Positions 1 through 9,143 of a stretch of 64,000 nt of DNA are shown piece after piece. Numbering within the stretch: position 1 is the first letter of the stretch; each line of letters opens with the position of its first letter. The stretch is taken from assembly GCA_905212085.1 (NCBI GenBank), contig CAJMDF010000005.1, forward strand, positions 1-64,000, read 5' to 3'. This DNA is from an uncultured Clostridium sp. (lineage in GTDB: Bacteria > Cyanobacteriota > Vampirovibrionia > Gastranaerophilales > Gastranaerophilaceae). The notes beneath the pieces were generated by a model. That model searched no databases and was not told the origin of the DNA. It was given only the letters and a program-made list of their open reading frames with translations. Made by a program: the position numbers and the translations under genes.

Positions 1-391
1 TTTCCCAAATGCCTTTATTTTCTTTTGATAATAAGATATTTTTCTCTGATAAATCATCAGGAATAATATCAATATTTTTTTTCCATTTTTGGATTTTTTT
101 TATTTGTTCTTCTACAATTTCTTTAATATTTTCTGTAGCATGTTTAGCATCATAAACTATTTCATTTATGTGTTCTGATATGCCATTTGTTTTGGTATGA
201 TGTTTATAATGAGTAGAAATCCTGAATACAAAATCATCATATTGAATATAATGTGTTATATTGTTATTCCCGCAGTTATATTTTAGTTTTTTTATTTCCT
301 GTTGTTTTTTGTAAAATTTATTATAAGATTTTGAGTTTACAAAAATTATATTTGCATTTTTGTTTATAATATTATTTTTAACATTTATCAT
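1..391 (-). CDS. Hypothetical protein, 3' part cut by window edge
   Basis: The minus strand is open from an ATG at 391 to the window edge, giving the first ~130 residues of a protein that continues outside. Its ATG overlaps the dnaE stop codon as ATGA, so it is probably translated by coupling to dnaE. The product is rich in Lys, Asn and Ile. It starts MINVKNNIINKNANIIFVNS and has a lysine-rich helical stretch towards the visible end (residues ~85-105). I see no recognisable domain. The ORF and its overlap are clear; the function is unknown. Confidence 0.75.
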   Translation of the reverse strand, partial: MINVKNNIINKNANIIFVNSKSYNKFYKKQQEIKKLKYNCGNNNITHYIQYDDFVFRISTHYKHHTKTNGISEHINEIVYDAKHATENIKEIVEEQIKKIQKWKKNIDIIPDDLSEKNILLSKENKGIWE

Positions 392-3300
392 GCCACTGCT
401 TCTTCAGCTTTATTGCTGTCCATAGAGCGTACATCAATTGCCAGTCTTTCCGGAAATGCTTTATTTAATTTGTTTATTAAATCGTTAGATGAATTTACCC
501 AGAATAGTGAAGATGTTAAAACTTTTACATCGTTGTCAAAATCTTTAATTTTGAATGTTACAGGATCAGAGCCTGAATATTGGCATAGAATATTTTTTAA
601 TAAGACAATTTCTTCAAACTTAAAATCATCATTCAGTGAAATAGTAAAAATGTTTGAATTATCTACAGTTTTCACTGTTTCTACAATTAATGATGGTGGT
701 TCATCATCGCTTCTTCTGTTTACTTTGCCTGAAATAATTACTCGTTGTTCATTTTGCAAGTAATCACCATACTCTTGGATTTTGCTATTGAAAGCAATTA
801 CTTCAATTTTACCAGAAAGGTCTTCTACAGTAATAAATCTTATAAATTTTGTCGGATCTTTTTTTGTTGGAATTTGTTTAACAGCAGTAATAAGTCCGCA
901 AATGGTAACAATTTTATCATTTGGTTGTTCTGGAATTTCTGTGATTTTATGTGTCATCAAAAATGGTAATTTATCTCTGATTGTAGAAAGTGGGTGACTT
1001 GTTACATAGAATCCCAAAAATTCTTTTTCAAAATTTTGTAATGTTCTTGCATCATATTCTTCATCAGAACCTGATAGTTGAAATTTTGCATCTTCTATTG
1101 CAGAAGTATCCCCAAGCATATCAAACAAACTGCCTTGGCCGGATTCTTTTGCCTTAGATTCTTTAGAAGCAGTAGCTGTTATGTATTCAATATTATCCAT
1201 TAATTGTTTTCTGCTTTTTTCTATTGATGCAAATGCTCCTGCTTTAATTAAGCCTTCAAGAGTTTTTTTGTTTGAACATTTTGTATCTAAACGTTTAATG
1301 TAATCATAAATTGATTTATATTCGCCGTTTTCTTCTCTTTCTTTTATGATTTCTTCGATTACACCTTCTCCGACTTGTTTAATAGATGCAAGTCCAAAAC
1401 GAATATTTTTACCATCCGGAGCATATTCAAGATATGATTTGTTAATATCCGGAGGTAATACTTTTATTCCATATTTTAAAGCTTCTTCAATATAAGCCTG
1501 AGTTTTATCCTGATCTCCTGCAACACTTGATAATAGTGCTGATAAATATTCAACGGGATAGTGACATTTCAAATAAGCTGTCTGATAGGCAACAAATGCA
1601 TACGCTGATGAGTGAGCTCTGTTAAAGCAGTATGCAGCGAAGTTTTGAATTTGTTCAAAAAGTTTTGTAGCATCTTCTGCCTTCATTCCGTATTTAGCTG
1701 AACCTTCAATTAATTTATCTTTTTGAGCAGCCATAGCTACAGGATCTTTATGGCCCATCATACGACGAACTTGGTCAGCTTGCCCTAGAGAGTAATCAGC
1801 CATGACTTGGAAAATCTGCATGATCTGCTCTTGGTATACCATGGTACCATATGTATCTTTTAGGATTGGCTCTAATCTCGGGTGAGCATATGTAATTGCC
1901 TGACGACCATGTTTTCTTTCTACGAAGTCATCAACCATGCCTGACCCTAAAGGTCCTGGTCTGAATAGAGCAACCAAAGCGCCTAAATCTTCAAATACGT
2001 CGGGTTTTAATTTTTTTACAAGATTTGTCATCCCAGAGGATTCGAGCTGGAATACTCCAACGGTTTCACCTCGAACTAACATGTCATATGTTGGTTTGTC
2101 ATCAAGAGGGATATGGTTAATATCAACATCTATTCCTTGACATTTTTTTACAAGTTTTACAGTCTTGTGAATCATTGTCAGGTTACGCAGACCTAAAAAG
2201 TCCATTTTTAGAAGTTTCATTTTTTCTAAAATTTCTCTGTGGTACTGCGTGATAATAATCCCGTCTTTTGAAGGTTGAACAGGTACTATTTGGTCTAGCG
2301 GTTTGTATGAGATAATTACGCCTGCAGCGTGCATACCTATACCGCATTTGATACCTTCTACATTTTTAGCTGTATCTATTACTCTTTTTATTTCTTCATC
2401 AGTGTCATAAAGATTTTTTAGCTCAGATCCTTCAATCATTGAACCTTCAATTGTATCTTCAATTAAGGATGCTGTTTTGTTACTTTTTGCATATTCCATT
2501 CCGAATACTCTAGCAACACTTTTGAATGCGTTTCTTGCAGCAAGTGTATTGAACGTAATAATTTGGCAAACTTTATCTGCACCGTATTTTTTTACAACGT
2601 AGTCAATCACTTCTCCGCGTTTTTCGATACAAAAGTCGGTATCAATATCAGGCATACTGAAACGTTCAGGGTTTAAAAATCTTTCAAACAATAGATGGTG
2701 CCTTATCGGGTCCAAGTCTGTAATATCAAGGGCGTATGCAACAACAGAACCTGCTGCAGATCCTCTCCCTGGACCTACAGGAATATCATGTGTTTTTGCA
2801 AAGTGAATGAAATCCCAAGTTATCAAGAAATATGCAGAAAATCCCATTTTCTCTATAATACCGAGTTCATATTTTACACGTTCTTTTAATTCCGGAGTTA
2901 TTTCTTCTTCTTTGTACTTTTTCTTAAGCCCCTGCATTACAAGTTCTTCTAAGTATGAATCAGTTGTATGATTTGGAGGAACAGGGAAATCAGGTAACGG
3001 AGCTTCCCATTTAATTGTTACATGACACTGTTCTGCGATATCGACTGTGTTTTTAATGCATTGGTCAAATGTTTCTGAATCCATCCATTTAAAAGCGTCA
3101 CGCATTTCAGAGACAGTTTTTACATAAAATTCATTATTTGGAAAATGAAAACGGTTTTCTTCATCTTTCATAGACTGAGTCTGCATGCAAAGTAAGGTAT
3201 CATGCCAGTCAGCGTCTTCTTTTCTCAAATAGTGAGAGTCATTTGTGATAATCATTTTTATATCGAGTTCTTTTGCAATTTTTATTAAATCAGGGTTAGT

Positions 3301-3858
3301 TCTTTTTTGTTCTTCTAATCCGTGATCTTGCAATTCGATATAATAGTCATCTCCAAATAAATCTTTATAACGTTTTGCAACAGCTTTTGCTTCTTCATAA
3401 TCCCCTTTTAAGAGATTTTGCAAAACTTCTCCCCCAAGACATGCTGAACAGCAAATTATTCCTTCATGTAATTCTTTTAATAATTCAAAATTAATACGAG
3501 GTTTCATATAAAACCCCTTGCAAGCTGCGTCTGATGCAAGTTTTACAAGGTTCATGTATCCTGTATTATTTTTTGCTAAAAGAATTAAGTGATATCTTGG
3601 ATTATTATTTGGATCTCTTTCTGTAATATCTCCATTATGGACGTAAAATTCACACCCTATAATTGGTTTGATCCCTGCTTCTTTTGCTTCTAAATATAAA
3701 TCCAGTGCTCCATACATAACACCGTGATCTGTAATTGCGACAGCAGGCATGTTATTTTCTTTTGCAAATTTGCATAAATCTTTTAGTTTTATAGCACCAT
3801 CCAGTAGTGAAAATTCGCTGTGTAAATGTAATGGTACAAATTGTGTGTTACTATCCAT
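388..3858 (-). CDS. dnaE: DNA polymerase III subunit alpha
   Basis: Replicative polymerase catalytic subunit, 1156 aa, normal length for DnaE. The N-terminal PHP domain begins with HLHSEFS at residues 11-17. The polymerase core has GRGSAAGS at ~360 and the catalytic PDIDTDF at ~400-406, with a further conserved Asp in MDFLGLRN at ~552. A helix-hairpin-helix region and an OB-fold follow near the C-terminus (residues ~960-1070). The gene is one uninterrupted ORF without an intein, unlike the split intein-bearing dnaE of many photosynthetic cyanobacteria. There is no Shine-Dalgarno before the ATG; a TGA-TAAAAT extended -10 lies seven bases upstream, so the mRNA is probably leaderless. The next gene overlaps its stop. 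Confidence 0.97.
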   Translation of the reverse strand: MDSNTQFVPLHLHSEFSLLDGAIKLKDLCKFAKENNMPAVAITDHGVMYGALDLYLEAKEAGIKPIIGCEFYVHNGDITERDPNNNPRYHLILLAKNNTGYMNLVKLASDAACKGFYMKPRINFELLKELHEGIICCSACLGGEVLQNLLKGDYEEAKAVAKRYKDLFGDDYYIELQDHGLEEQKRTNPDLIKIAKELDIKMIITNDSHYLRKEDADWHDTLLCMQTQSMKDEENRFHFPNNEFYVKTVSEMRDAFKWMDSETFDQCIKNTVDIAEQCHVTIKWEAPLPDFPVPPNHTTDSYLEELVMQGLKKKYKEEEITPELKERVKYELGIIEKMGFSAYFLITWDFIHFAKTHDIPVGPGRGSAAGSVVAYALDITDLDPIRHHLLFERFLNPERFSMPDIDTDFCIEKRGEVIDYVVKKYGADKVCQIITFNTLAARNAFKSVARVFGMEYAKSNKTASLIEDTIEGSMIEGSELKNLYDTDEEIKRVIDTAKNVEGIKCGIGMHAAGVIISYKPLDQIVPVQPSKDGIIITQYHREILEKMKLLKMDFLGLRNLTMIHKTVKLVKKCQGIDVDINHIPLDDKPTYDMLVRGETVGVFQLESSGMTNLVKKLKPDVFEDLGALVALFRPGPLGSGMVDDFVERKHGRQAITYAHPRLEPILKDTYGTMVYQEQIMQIFQVMADYSLGQADQVRRMMGHKDPVAMAAQKDKLIEGSAKYGMKAEDATKLFEQIQNFAAYCFNRAHSSAYAFVAYQTAYLKCHYPVEYLSALLSSVAGDQDKTQAYIEEALKYGIKVLPPDINKSYLEYAPDGKNIRFGLASIKQVGEGVIEEIIKEREENGEYKSIYDYIKRLDTKCSNKKTLEGLIKAGAFASIEKSRKQLMDNIEYITATASKESKAKESGQGSLFDMLGDTSAIEDAKFQLSGSDEEYDARTLQNFEKEFLGFYVTSHPLSTIRDKLPFLMTHKITEIPEQPNDKIVTICGLITAVKQIPTKKDPTKFIRFITVEDLSGKIEVIAFNSKIQEYGDYLQNEQRVIISGKVNRRSDDEPPSLIVETVKTVDNSNIFTISLNDDFKFEEIVLLKNILCQYSGSDPVTFKIKDFDNDVKVLTSSLFWVNSSNDLINKLNKAFPERLAIDVRSMDSNKAEEAVA

Positions 3859-3865
3859 AATTAAA

Positions 3866-3874
3866 ATTTTATCA
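3866..3874 (-). promoter_or_regulatory. Extended -10 promoter, leaderless dnaE
   Basis: On the minus strand TGA-TAAAAT is followed by seven bases and then the dnaE ATG (3858). With initiation about seven bases after the -10 box, the transcript would start at or next to the A of ATG. No purine-rich Shine-Dalgarno is present. Confidence 0.5.
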
Positions 3875-3910
3875 CAATATTAATTTTTAAAACTTTAATG
3901 TAACATAATA

Positions 3911-4837
3911 TTATTTATAATTTTCAAGTGTAGAATTAATTCTTTCAATCATTTCGTTTTTAAAGAATTTAGGGGAGCAAATTTCACATTCTGTTCCATA
4001 TCTCATCAACCTTTTTATTAGCATATGTAAGTCTTCATTTTTATTAACTATTATATGACTACCATCTGCTTCTATTTTATCAAGTCTTTCCCAATCCCTC
4101 AGTTTATAATTTCTTGCTAATCTGTTTTTTATTCTATATACGATAGTTGTTGGAATTGATTGCCCGGAATTTGACACAGGCAATTGTTTTATTGATTGAA
4201 TATTTTCTATTGGAATTTCATATACTCTACTTCCATTGTTTCCAAGTGTTTTAAGACAAATTTTTCTTTTTTGATACAGCAATTCGACTGGAGAGCATAA
4301 AATGTTTATTGATTCTCCTTTTTCGGTTGTGTATATTATTTCAAGTTTTAGTTTATCTTGGCAAAATTTTTCGTATTGCTTAATTTCATTAACCATTTCT
4401 GAGGTATTGATTGCTATATGTATATTATTATGAGTGTTAGTAATTTTTTTTAATGCTTGAGTTGAATCGTCATATCTTATTTCTAAGCTATTGATAAAAT
4501 GTTCGAGATTAGTTTTATTTTTACCTTCAGGTAAGATATCATAAGCTTCTTTTAATAAGGCAATGCTTTTTAAATCATCTAAATTAAATTTAATTTTGTA
4601 TAAAGAGCTTAGCATTGTATATTTGCCATTAATTTTTTTTACCTTAATCCCAAATATTTTCATTGCATTTAGGTATTTATTTAAAGTAACATGTGTATTT
4701 GATTTTCCATCATATTGACCGTTAGAAAAAAGATCTATAACTTTTTTAAATTCTGCATTTCCATCATACAGCATTTTTAAAAATTCAAATAATTTAATAC
4801 AGGCATCATTGTATTTTTCTGTTAATTTTTTAGTCAC
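3911..4837 (-). CDS. WYL-domain transcriptional regulator (second of pair)
   Basis: A 308 aa protein with an N-terminal winged-helix-like region (residues ~10-75), a middle beta-rich WYL-type domain (~150-225) and a C-terminal WCX-like segment with LMRYGTECEICSPKFFKNEM near 280-298. WYL proteins are ligand- or nucleic-acid-sensing transcription factors, and tandem pairs such as PafB/PafC control DNA-damage responses in other phyla. The start codon overlaps the 3' end of the upstream paralogue by 8 bp, so the two are translationally coupled and may work as a heterodimer. Family assignment rests on architecture and the C-terminal motif. The target genes cannot be told from sequence. Confidence 0.75.
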   Translation of the reverse strand: MTKKLTEKYNDACIKLFEFLKMLYDGNAEFKKVIDLFSNGQYDGKSNTHVTLNKYLNAMKIFGIKVKKINGKYTMLSSLYKIKFNLDDLKSIALLKEAYDILPEGKNKTNLEHFINSLEIRYDDSTQALKKITNTHNNIHIAINTSEMVNEIKQYEKFCQDKLKLEIIYTTEKGESINILCSPVELLYQKRKICLKTLGNNGSRVYEIPIENIQSIKQLPVSNSGQSIPTTIVYRIKNRLARNYKLRDWERLDKIEADGSHIIVNKNEDLHMLIKRLMRYGTECEICSPKFFKNEMIERINSTLENYK

Positions 4838-5774
4838 AATAATACCCCGCTTTCATCTCTGATAATAATTTTATGAAATCATTTTTAAAACTTTCTGGAG
4901 AAATAATTTTGCATGTTGGTCCGTATTCTAAAAATTTTTGTTTTGCTAAAAAGTCATTAGATGTTGTTAATTCAATAATTGCTTTGTCTGCTTCAATTTT
5001 AATTAGTTTTTCATTACTATCAAGTATTAATTTTTTCGGATTACAAGTTAATTCATATGTGATACATTTTGTTTTTAAATTATTAGGAATTGTTTTATTT
5101 AACTTTATTTCTTTTATTTCTTTAATTCTGCTTACTAAAAAAATCCCATATTCCATGTATTCAAAACCGGTACCGTATAAGTATACTTTCCCGTTTGAAA
5201 TATCAATTTTATCTGTTAGTATTTCAATATCTTTAATTCCTGAATTTGGTGAATTATAGGTAATAACAATTTGATTTTTCTTTTCGCAACAGTCAATTAA
5301 TTCTTCAAGTAAATCTCTATTTATGTCTTTCAGTAGTGATATATTTTTTATTTCATTTATAAACTTATCTGATTTAATATATTTCCCGATTTTTTCAAAA
5401 AATTTTTCAATAGATAACAATTCTTTAATGTCAATATTTTTTGCCAGATTTTTGTAAGTTTTTATTACACTTTGAATTTCGTCATCAGTCATTTTTAGTT
5501 CAAAAGGATGAGCAGTGATGACATATCTTGAAATTTTATCTTCGCCTCGAAATCTTTTAACTTCACAGCCTATTCTTTTCAATGAATTTATATAGACTCT
5601 TAGTGTATCAATAGATATTTTTTCTCTTAGGTATGGATGATTTATAAAATGATTACAAATTTCTTCGTAGGATTTAGGACCTTCTGTCAGAAGAGAAAAT
5701 AAAAGCAGAGCTTTGTATCCTGTAAAGGACATCAAATTATAGGTAACTTTATTGTTCTTTATAAATTCTTTCAT
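4830..5774 (-). CDS. WYL-domain transcriptional regulator (first of pair)
   Basis: A 314 aa paralogue of the following gene: a helix-turn-helix region (residues ~12-75), then a WYL-like domain and a C-terminal segment with EYGPTCKIISPESFKNDFI matching the same place in its partner. The reading frame extends to 5837, but I place the start at ATG 5774 because a strong GGGGGAG Shine-Dalgarno precedes it and the upstream extension has none. It ends inside the start region of the downstream gene (8 bp overlap). The divergent relationship to the ncRNA-like unit at 6.0 kb makes that unit a possible target, which is inference. Confidence 0.75.
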   Translation of the reverse strand: MKEFIKNNKVTYNLMSFTGYKALLLFSLLTEGPKSYEEICNHFINHPYLREKISIDTLRVYINSLKRIGCEVKRFRGEDKISRYVITAHPFELKMTDDEIQSVIKTYKNLAKNIDIKELLSIEKFFEKIGKYIKSDKFINEIKNISLLKDINRDLLEELIDCCEKKNQIVITYNSPNSGIKDIEILTDKIDISNGKVYLYGTGFEYMEYGIFLVSRIKEIKEIKLNKTIPNNLKTKCITYELTCNPKKLILDSNEKLIKIEADKAIIELTTSNDFLAKQKFLEYGPTCKIISPESFKNDFIKLLSEMKAGYYCD

Positions 5775-5979
5775 TATTTTCTCCCCCACATATTTTACTA
5801 TAAAATAATGAGCATGTCTAAATTGTAAAATCAACACTAATAATTATTTGTCAATCAAAAACATCCAGATTTTTACTTAATTTCATTAAGTTTTCTTCAT
5901 TAAGATTTAAGAACTTGAATTTTTTCTAGTTATTTCAAGGGGCATGGTCAATTGTAAATTTTATTTTATTTTTCTTTAC

Positions 5980-6008
5980 TTGTCAAACTTTTAACTTAGA
6001 TTTACATT
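5980..6008 (+). promoter_or_regulatory. Sigma70-type promoter of putative ncRNA
   Basis: TTGTCA at 5980-5985, a 17-base spacer, and TACATT at 6003-6008 form a good -35/-10 pair. Predicted start is near 6015. No coding sequence with a ribosome binding site follows before the terminator at 6281-6307. Confidence 0.5.
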
Positions 6009-6014
6009 AAAGAT

Positions 6015-6307
6015 TGTGGAGGGGCGGTAACCTAAATAAAACAAGGGAACGGCTGCCAGGATAGTTAAAGATTTAATTCGAATAATGAACAAATCTTGAG
6101 GAATTACATAGTCTAAAAGAGAGGTGATGGCAAACAGGCGATAGTTGGAAAAATGGTTAATTTAAGTAAAAGAGTTAAAAAGTTTTTTGAAGTGTAGAGA
6201 AAAGATTAGGGATATATTTTTAATTATTTGGGATTTACAAAAAAAAATTTAAGGGGAAGAGGAGATAGTTGTAATTTTTAAAGCTTGCGAAAATGCAAGC
6301 TTTTTTA
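6015..6307 (+). ncRNA. Candidate structured non-coding RNA, class unknown
   Basis: A ~290 nt stretch lies between a promoter and an intrinsic terminator and has no plausible ORF. It is purine-rich and less AT-rich than nearby spacers. Possible helices include GGCGG with CTGCC around 6024-6057 and a 7-bp stem AAGATTT/AAATCTT around 6068-6097. I compared it by eye with remembered features of RNase P RNA, tmRNA, 4.5S SRP RNA and 6S RNA and did not find their hallmark sequences. It could also be a long 5' leader of anmK, but the terminator just before anmK argues for a free RNA or attenuation. Confidence 0.45.
6280..6307 (+). terminator. Intrinsic terminator
   Basis: AAAGCTTGC, a short GAAAAT loop, GCAAGCTTT and then a T-run form a classic rho-independent terminator on the plus strand. 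It ends the candidate ncRNA directly upstream of anmK. Confidence 0.8.
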
Positions 6308-6320
6308 TATTATATAAATT

Positions 6321-7448
6321 ATGGAAGAATTGCAGTCAAAAATGGTTATAGGTCTTATGTCAGGTACTTCCTGTGATAGTATTGATGCTGGATTGTGTGA
6401 AGTTCATCCTGATATGTCCGTAAAGCTTATTTCAGGAATAAATTATAAATATCCTGAGCATATTAGAGCTAAGATATTTCAACTTTTTTCCGGAAATGTA
6501 TCTGTAAAAGATGTTTGCCAAATGAATTTTGCGATAGGACATTGTTTTGCAGAAGCTTGTAAAGTATTGATTTCGGAACATGGAAAACCTGATTTTATCG
6601 CAAGCCATGGACAGACAATTTTTCATTTTCCGATAGATGAAAAGTTAGATAAAATTTCATTAAAAAGTACTTTACAAATTGGAGAAAGTGCTGTAATTGC
6701 TCAAGAAACAGGTTGTTTAACAATTTCTAATTTTAGAGAAGCTGATATTGCTGCTGGTGGGGAAGGTGCTCCTTTAGTTTGTTTTGCTGACGAAAAATGG
6801 TTTAAGCCTTTGAAGAAAAATTTGTTAGTTCAAAATATTGGTGGAATTTCTAATGTTACAGTGATATCAAAAGATTTCCCGACTTTTGGCTTTGATACCG
6901 GACTTGGAAATATAATGATTGACTATTGTGTTAATAAATTTTTTAAAAAGGCTTATGATAAGGACGGAAAAATTGCAGATTCAGGTAAGGTTTGTGAAAG
7001 TTGGCTTGAATGTCTTATGCAGGATGAATATTATTTTAAAGTCCCTCCAAAAACTACAGGGCGCGAATATTTTTCTGCTGAATATATAGAAAATGCATTA
7101 AGATTTGGACCTAAAAAGCCTGAAGATGTTGTCGCTACTGCGACAGCTTTGACTGCTAAAACTATTGCAACTGCTTATGAAAGATTTATTTATCCGGATA
7201 TTGATATAAAAGAGGTTATTATAGGTGGTGGAGGAGCTTATAATCCTACATTAATGAAATATTTACGTCATTATTTGCCTAAACATATTGATTTAAAAAC
7301 TCATGAAGCTTATGGAATATCTAATAATTTTAAAGAAGTTATGGCATTTGCACTGTTAGGCTATTGTAATTATTATAATATTCCTAATAATTTACCGTCT
7401 TGTACAGGTGCATCAAAAAGAGTTGTTTTAGGAAAAATGTCTAATTGA
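6321..7448 (+). CDS. anmK: Anhydro-N-acetylmuramic acid kinase
   Basis: A 375 aa member of the AnmK sugar kinase family, which cleaves and phosphorylates 1,6-anhydro-MurNAc to MurNAc-6-P in cell-wall recycling in the cytoplasm. It opens with GLMSGTSCDSIDAG (residues ~11-24). It also carries SHGQTIFHFP, FREADIAAGGEGAPL and a GFDTGLGN motif typical of the family, with a glycine-rich IIGGGGAYNP near the C-terminus. Length is normal. It starts directly after a terminator with no clear Shine-Dalgarno; TATTAT lies seven bases before ATG, so the mRNA may be leaderless. No murQ or nagZ is next to it. Confidence 0.95.
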   Translation: MEELQSKMVIGLMSGTSCDSIDAGLCEVHPDMSVKLISGINYKYPEHIRAKIFQLFSGNVSVKDVCQMNFAIGHCFAEACKVLISEHGKPDFIASHGQTIFHFPIDEKLDKISLKSTLQIGESAVIAQETGCLTISNFREADIAAGGEGAPLVCFADEKWFKPLKKNLLVQNIGGISNVTVISKDFPTFGFDTGLGNIMIDYCVNKFFKKAYDKDGKIADSGKVCESWLECLMQDEYYFKVPPKTTGREYFSAEYIENALRFGPKKPEDVVATATALTAKTIATAYERFIYPDIDIKEVIIGGGGAYNPTLMKYLRHYLPKHIDLKTHEAYGISNNFKEVMAFALLGYCNYYNIPNNLPSCTGASKRVVLGKMSN

Positions 7449-7566
7449 AATTAAATTTTATTTTTGTATTATTTATTTGTTAATATTTGTAAATCTATTT
7501 TGAAAAGGTATCAAAATTTTTATTTACAAGTATTATTAATATAGTAACTAAAAGGAGAATTAAATA

Positions 7567-7893
7567 ATGATTAATGACGTATCTTTTACATCAAACAAAA
7601 CTATGGCTCAGCAATATTTAGAAAGAAAAGCTGCTCAAATAGAAGCAAATGTAGCAGAAACTATAAAAGAATCAGGTAGAGTAATTATCAATAAAAATAA
7701 AGCAGCTGCTCGCAGTGGTGGTTATATTCCGGAAGATGCTTATTTCGGAAAAGTTCCTGTAGTACCTCGTAAGATTGGTCAAGCTAAAACTATGGAGTCT
7801 GTTGCTGTAACTAAAACAAATATTGCTCCAGTAAAAGGTGCAAAAGTTCAAGCAGAAATTGTACCTGAAAATAGTATTAATTACATAGCTTAA
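7567..7893 (+). CDS. Small hypothetical protein, 108 aa
   Basis: A 108 aa protein preceded by a good AAAAGGAG Shine-Dalgarno. It begins MINDVSFTSNKTMAQQYLER, has an Ala/Glu/Lys-rich helical first half and a Lys/Val-rich basic second half, and has no signal peptide or membrane segment. The short VSFTS near the N-terminus loosely recalls the F-x-G element of several other unknown proteins in this window. Its 3' end overlaps the convergent nnrD gene by 17 bp. I do not recognise a family. Confidence 0.7.
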   Translation: MINDVSFTSNKTMAQQYLERKAAQIEANVAETIKESGRVIINKNKAAARSGGYIPEDAYFGKVPVVPRKIGQAKTMESVAVTKTNIAPVKGAKVQAEIVPENSINYIA

Positions 7894-8719
7894 GATATTT
7901 TTTTATAGCATAAGGAATGTACCTGATTGTGTCTGTGGCTAAAACTCCATAAGCAGTCAGGTCATTTTTTGCTAAATCTCCAGATAGACCATGTAAATAA
8001 ACCCCTAATACTGCTGCTTCAAATGTTTGCATATTTTGAGCTAGTAATCCAGCAATCATACCTGCTAGTACATCCCCACTTCCAGCTTTTGCAAGGGCAC
8101 TATTTCCTGTATTATTATAATAAATTTCTCCATTTTGAGATGTTACGATTGTTTGATGTGATTTTAAAACTGTTATGCAGTTGTATTTTTTACTAATTTT
8201 TTTTGCAGATTTTTCCATATCTGATAAAATTTCATCTAAACTGCAATGTAATAGTCTTGAAGCCTCTTTAGGGTGGGGTGTTAATATTGTATTTGTTGGT
8301 AATTCTAAATAGTTTTCAGATAAAATATTTAATCCGTCAGCATCAATAACAGTAGGTAAATCCTTTGCTAGTGAAATTGTATTTTTTAATAAAGTTACAG
8401 CTTCATTTGTTGTAGATAATCCGCAGCCAATTAGTAATACTGTTGAATTTTTTATTATTTCAGGTATTTTGTTGATTGATGCAAGTACAATTTCAGGAGC
8501 TAATGACGCTGTGACTTTTAATGCATTATCATGGCTTGCTAATTCAACATATCCTGCTCCGATTTTTAATGCAGAAACAGATGATAAATATGCTGCACCT
8601 GTCATGTATTCAGAGCCTGATACATTAAGAATTTTTCCGAAAGTTCCTTTGTTTGAATTTTCTAATCTTTCTGGAAGTTTTGGAAGTTTATTATAGTCCA
8701 TTTTGTCTGATTGCCTCAT
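7877..8719 (-). CDS. nnrD: ADP-dependent NAD(P)H-hydrate dehydratase
   Basis: A 280 aa ribokinase-like enzyme that repairs hydrated NAD(P)H. Signature elements are GTFGKILNVSGSEYMTGAAY near the N-terminus, VIDADGLNIL, LTPHPKEASRLL, and NTGNSALAKAGSGDVLAGMI near 200-220, which carries the catalytic Asp and nucleotide-binding Gly residues. Only the dehydratase domain is present; the NnrE epimerase domain, often fused, is missing. The ORF overlaps trmL by 29 bp from ATG 8719. A second in-frame ATG at 8701 (MDYNKLP) overlaps less and aligns well with the usual N-terminus, so the start is uncertain. Confidence 0.9.
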   Translation of the reverse strand: MRQSDKMDYNKLPKLPERLENSNKGTFGKILNVSGSEYMTGAAYLSSVSALKIGAGYVELASHDNALKVTASLAPEIVLASINKIPEIIKNSTVLLIGCGLSTTNEAVTLLKNTISLAKDLPTVIDADGLNILSENYLELPTNTILTPHPKEASRLLHCSLDEILSDMEKSAKKISKKYNCITVLKSHQTIVTSQNGEIYYNNTGNSALAKAGSGDVLAGMIAGLLAQNMQTFEAAVLGVYLHGLSGDLAKNDLTAYGVLATDTIRYIPYAIKKYLKLCN

Positions 8720-9143
8720 AAGCTACAATTGCAACGGAGTTTGATAGATTTAGACTTCTTTGCCCTTCTTTCATAGGGATTGTTAAAGCGTTTTTGTCTT
8801 TTACATAAACCGCTGGCAACCCCCTAGTTTCAGGCCCGAATACTATAAAATCTCCATCTTTAAACTTTATATCTGTATATAATTTTTTAGTTTTAGTTGT
8901 CAGATAATAAAAATTAGCATCTTTATTTGCTTCAAGCAATTCTTCCATTGTATCAATTTTATGTAAATCAACACTATCCCAGTAGTCTAATCCTGCTCTT
9001 TTTGTATATTTGCTGGATAATGAAAATCCAAGTTTGCCGACAAGGTAAAGACTTGCTCCGGTACAAGCACATAATCTTGCAATATTACCTGTATTTTGAG
9101 GAATTTCAGGTTCATATAAAACTATATTAATTTTGCTTGCCAT
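8691..9143 (-). CDS. trmL: tRNA (cytidine/uridine(34)-2'-O)-methyltransferase
   Basis: A 150 aa single-domain SPOUT methyltransferase that 2'-O-methylates the wobble base of certain leucine tRNAs. The N-terminal VLYEPEIPQNTGNIARLC and the C-terminal trefoil-knot sequence IPMKEGQRSLNLSNSVAIV are typical of TrmL/YibK. FGPETRGLP gives the SAM-binding loop. It overlaps the upstream phosphatidyltransferase by 17 bp and nnrD downstream, so these genes form one tightly packed minus-strand operon. Confidence 0.95.
   Translation of the reverse strand: MASKINIVLYEPEIPQNTGNIARLCACTGASLYLVGKLGFSLSSKYTKRAGLDYWDSVDLHKIDTMEELLEANKDANFYYLTTKTKKLYTDIKFKDGDFIVFGPETRGLPAVYVKDKNALTIPMKEGQRSLNLSNSVAIVAYEAIRQNGL

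Noticed and set aside
388..3858. Possible intein or split in dnaE, as in many cyanobacteria
   Set aside because: The ORF is continuous at 1156 aa with all motifs in order and no intein-like insertion.
6015..6307. RNase P RNA, tmRNA, SRP RNA or 6S RNA
   Set aside because: Their hallmark sequences, as I remember them, are not seen; kept only as an unclassified RNA candidate.
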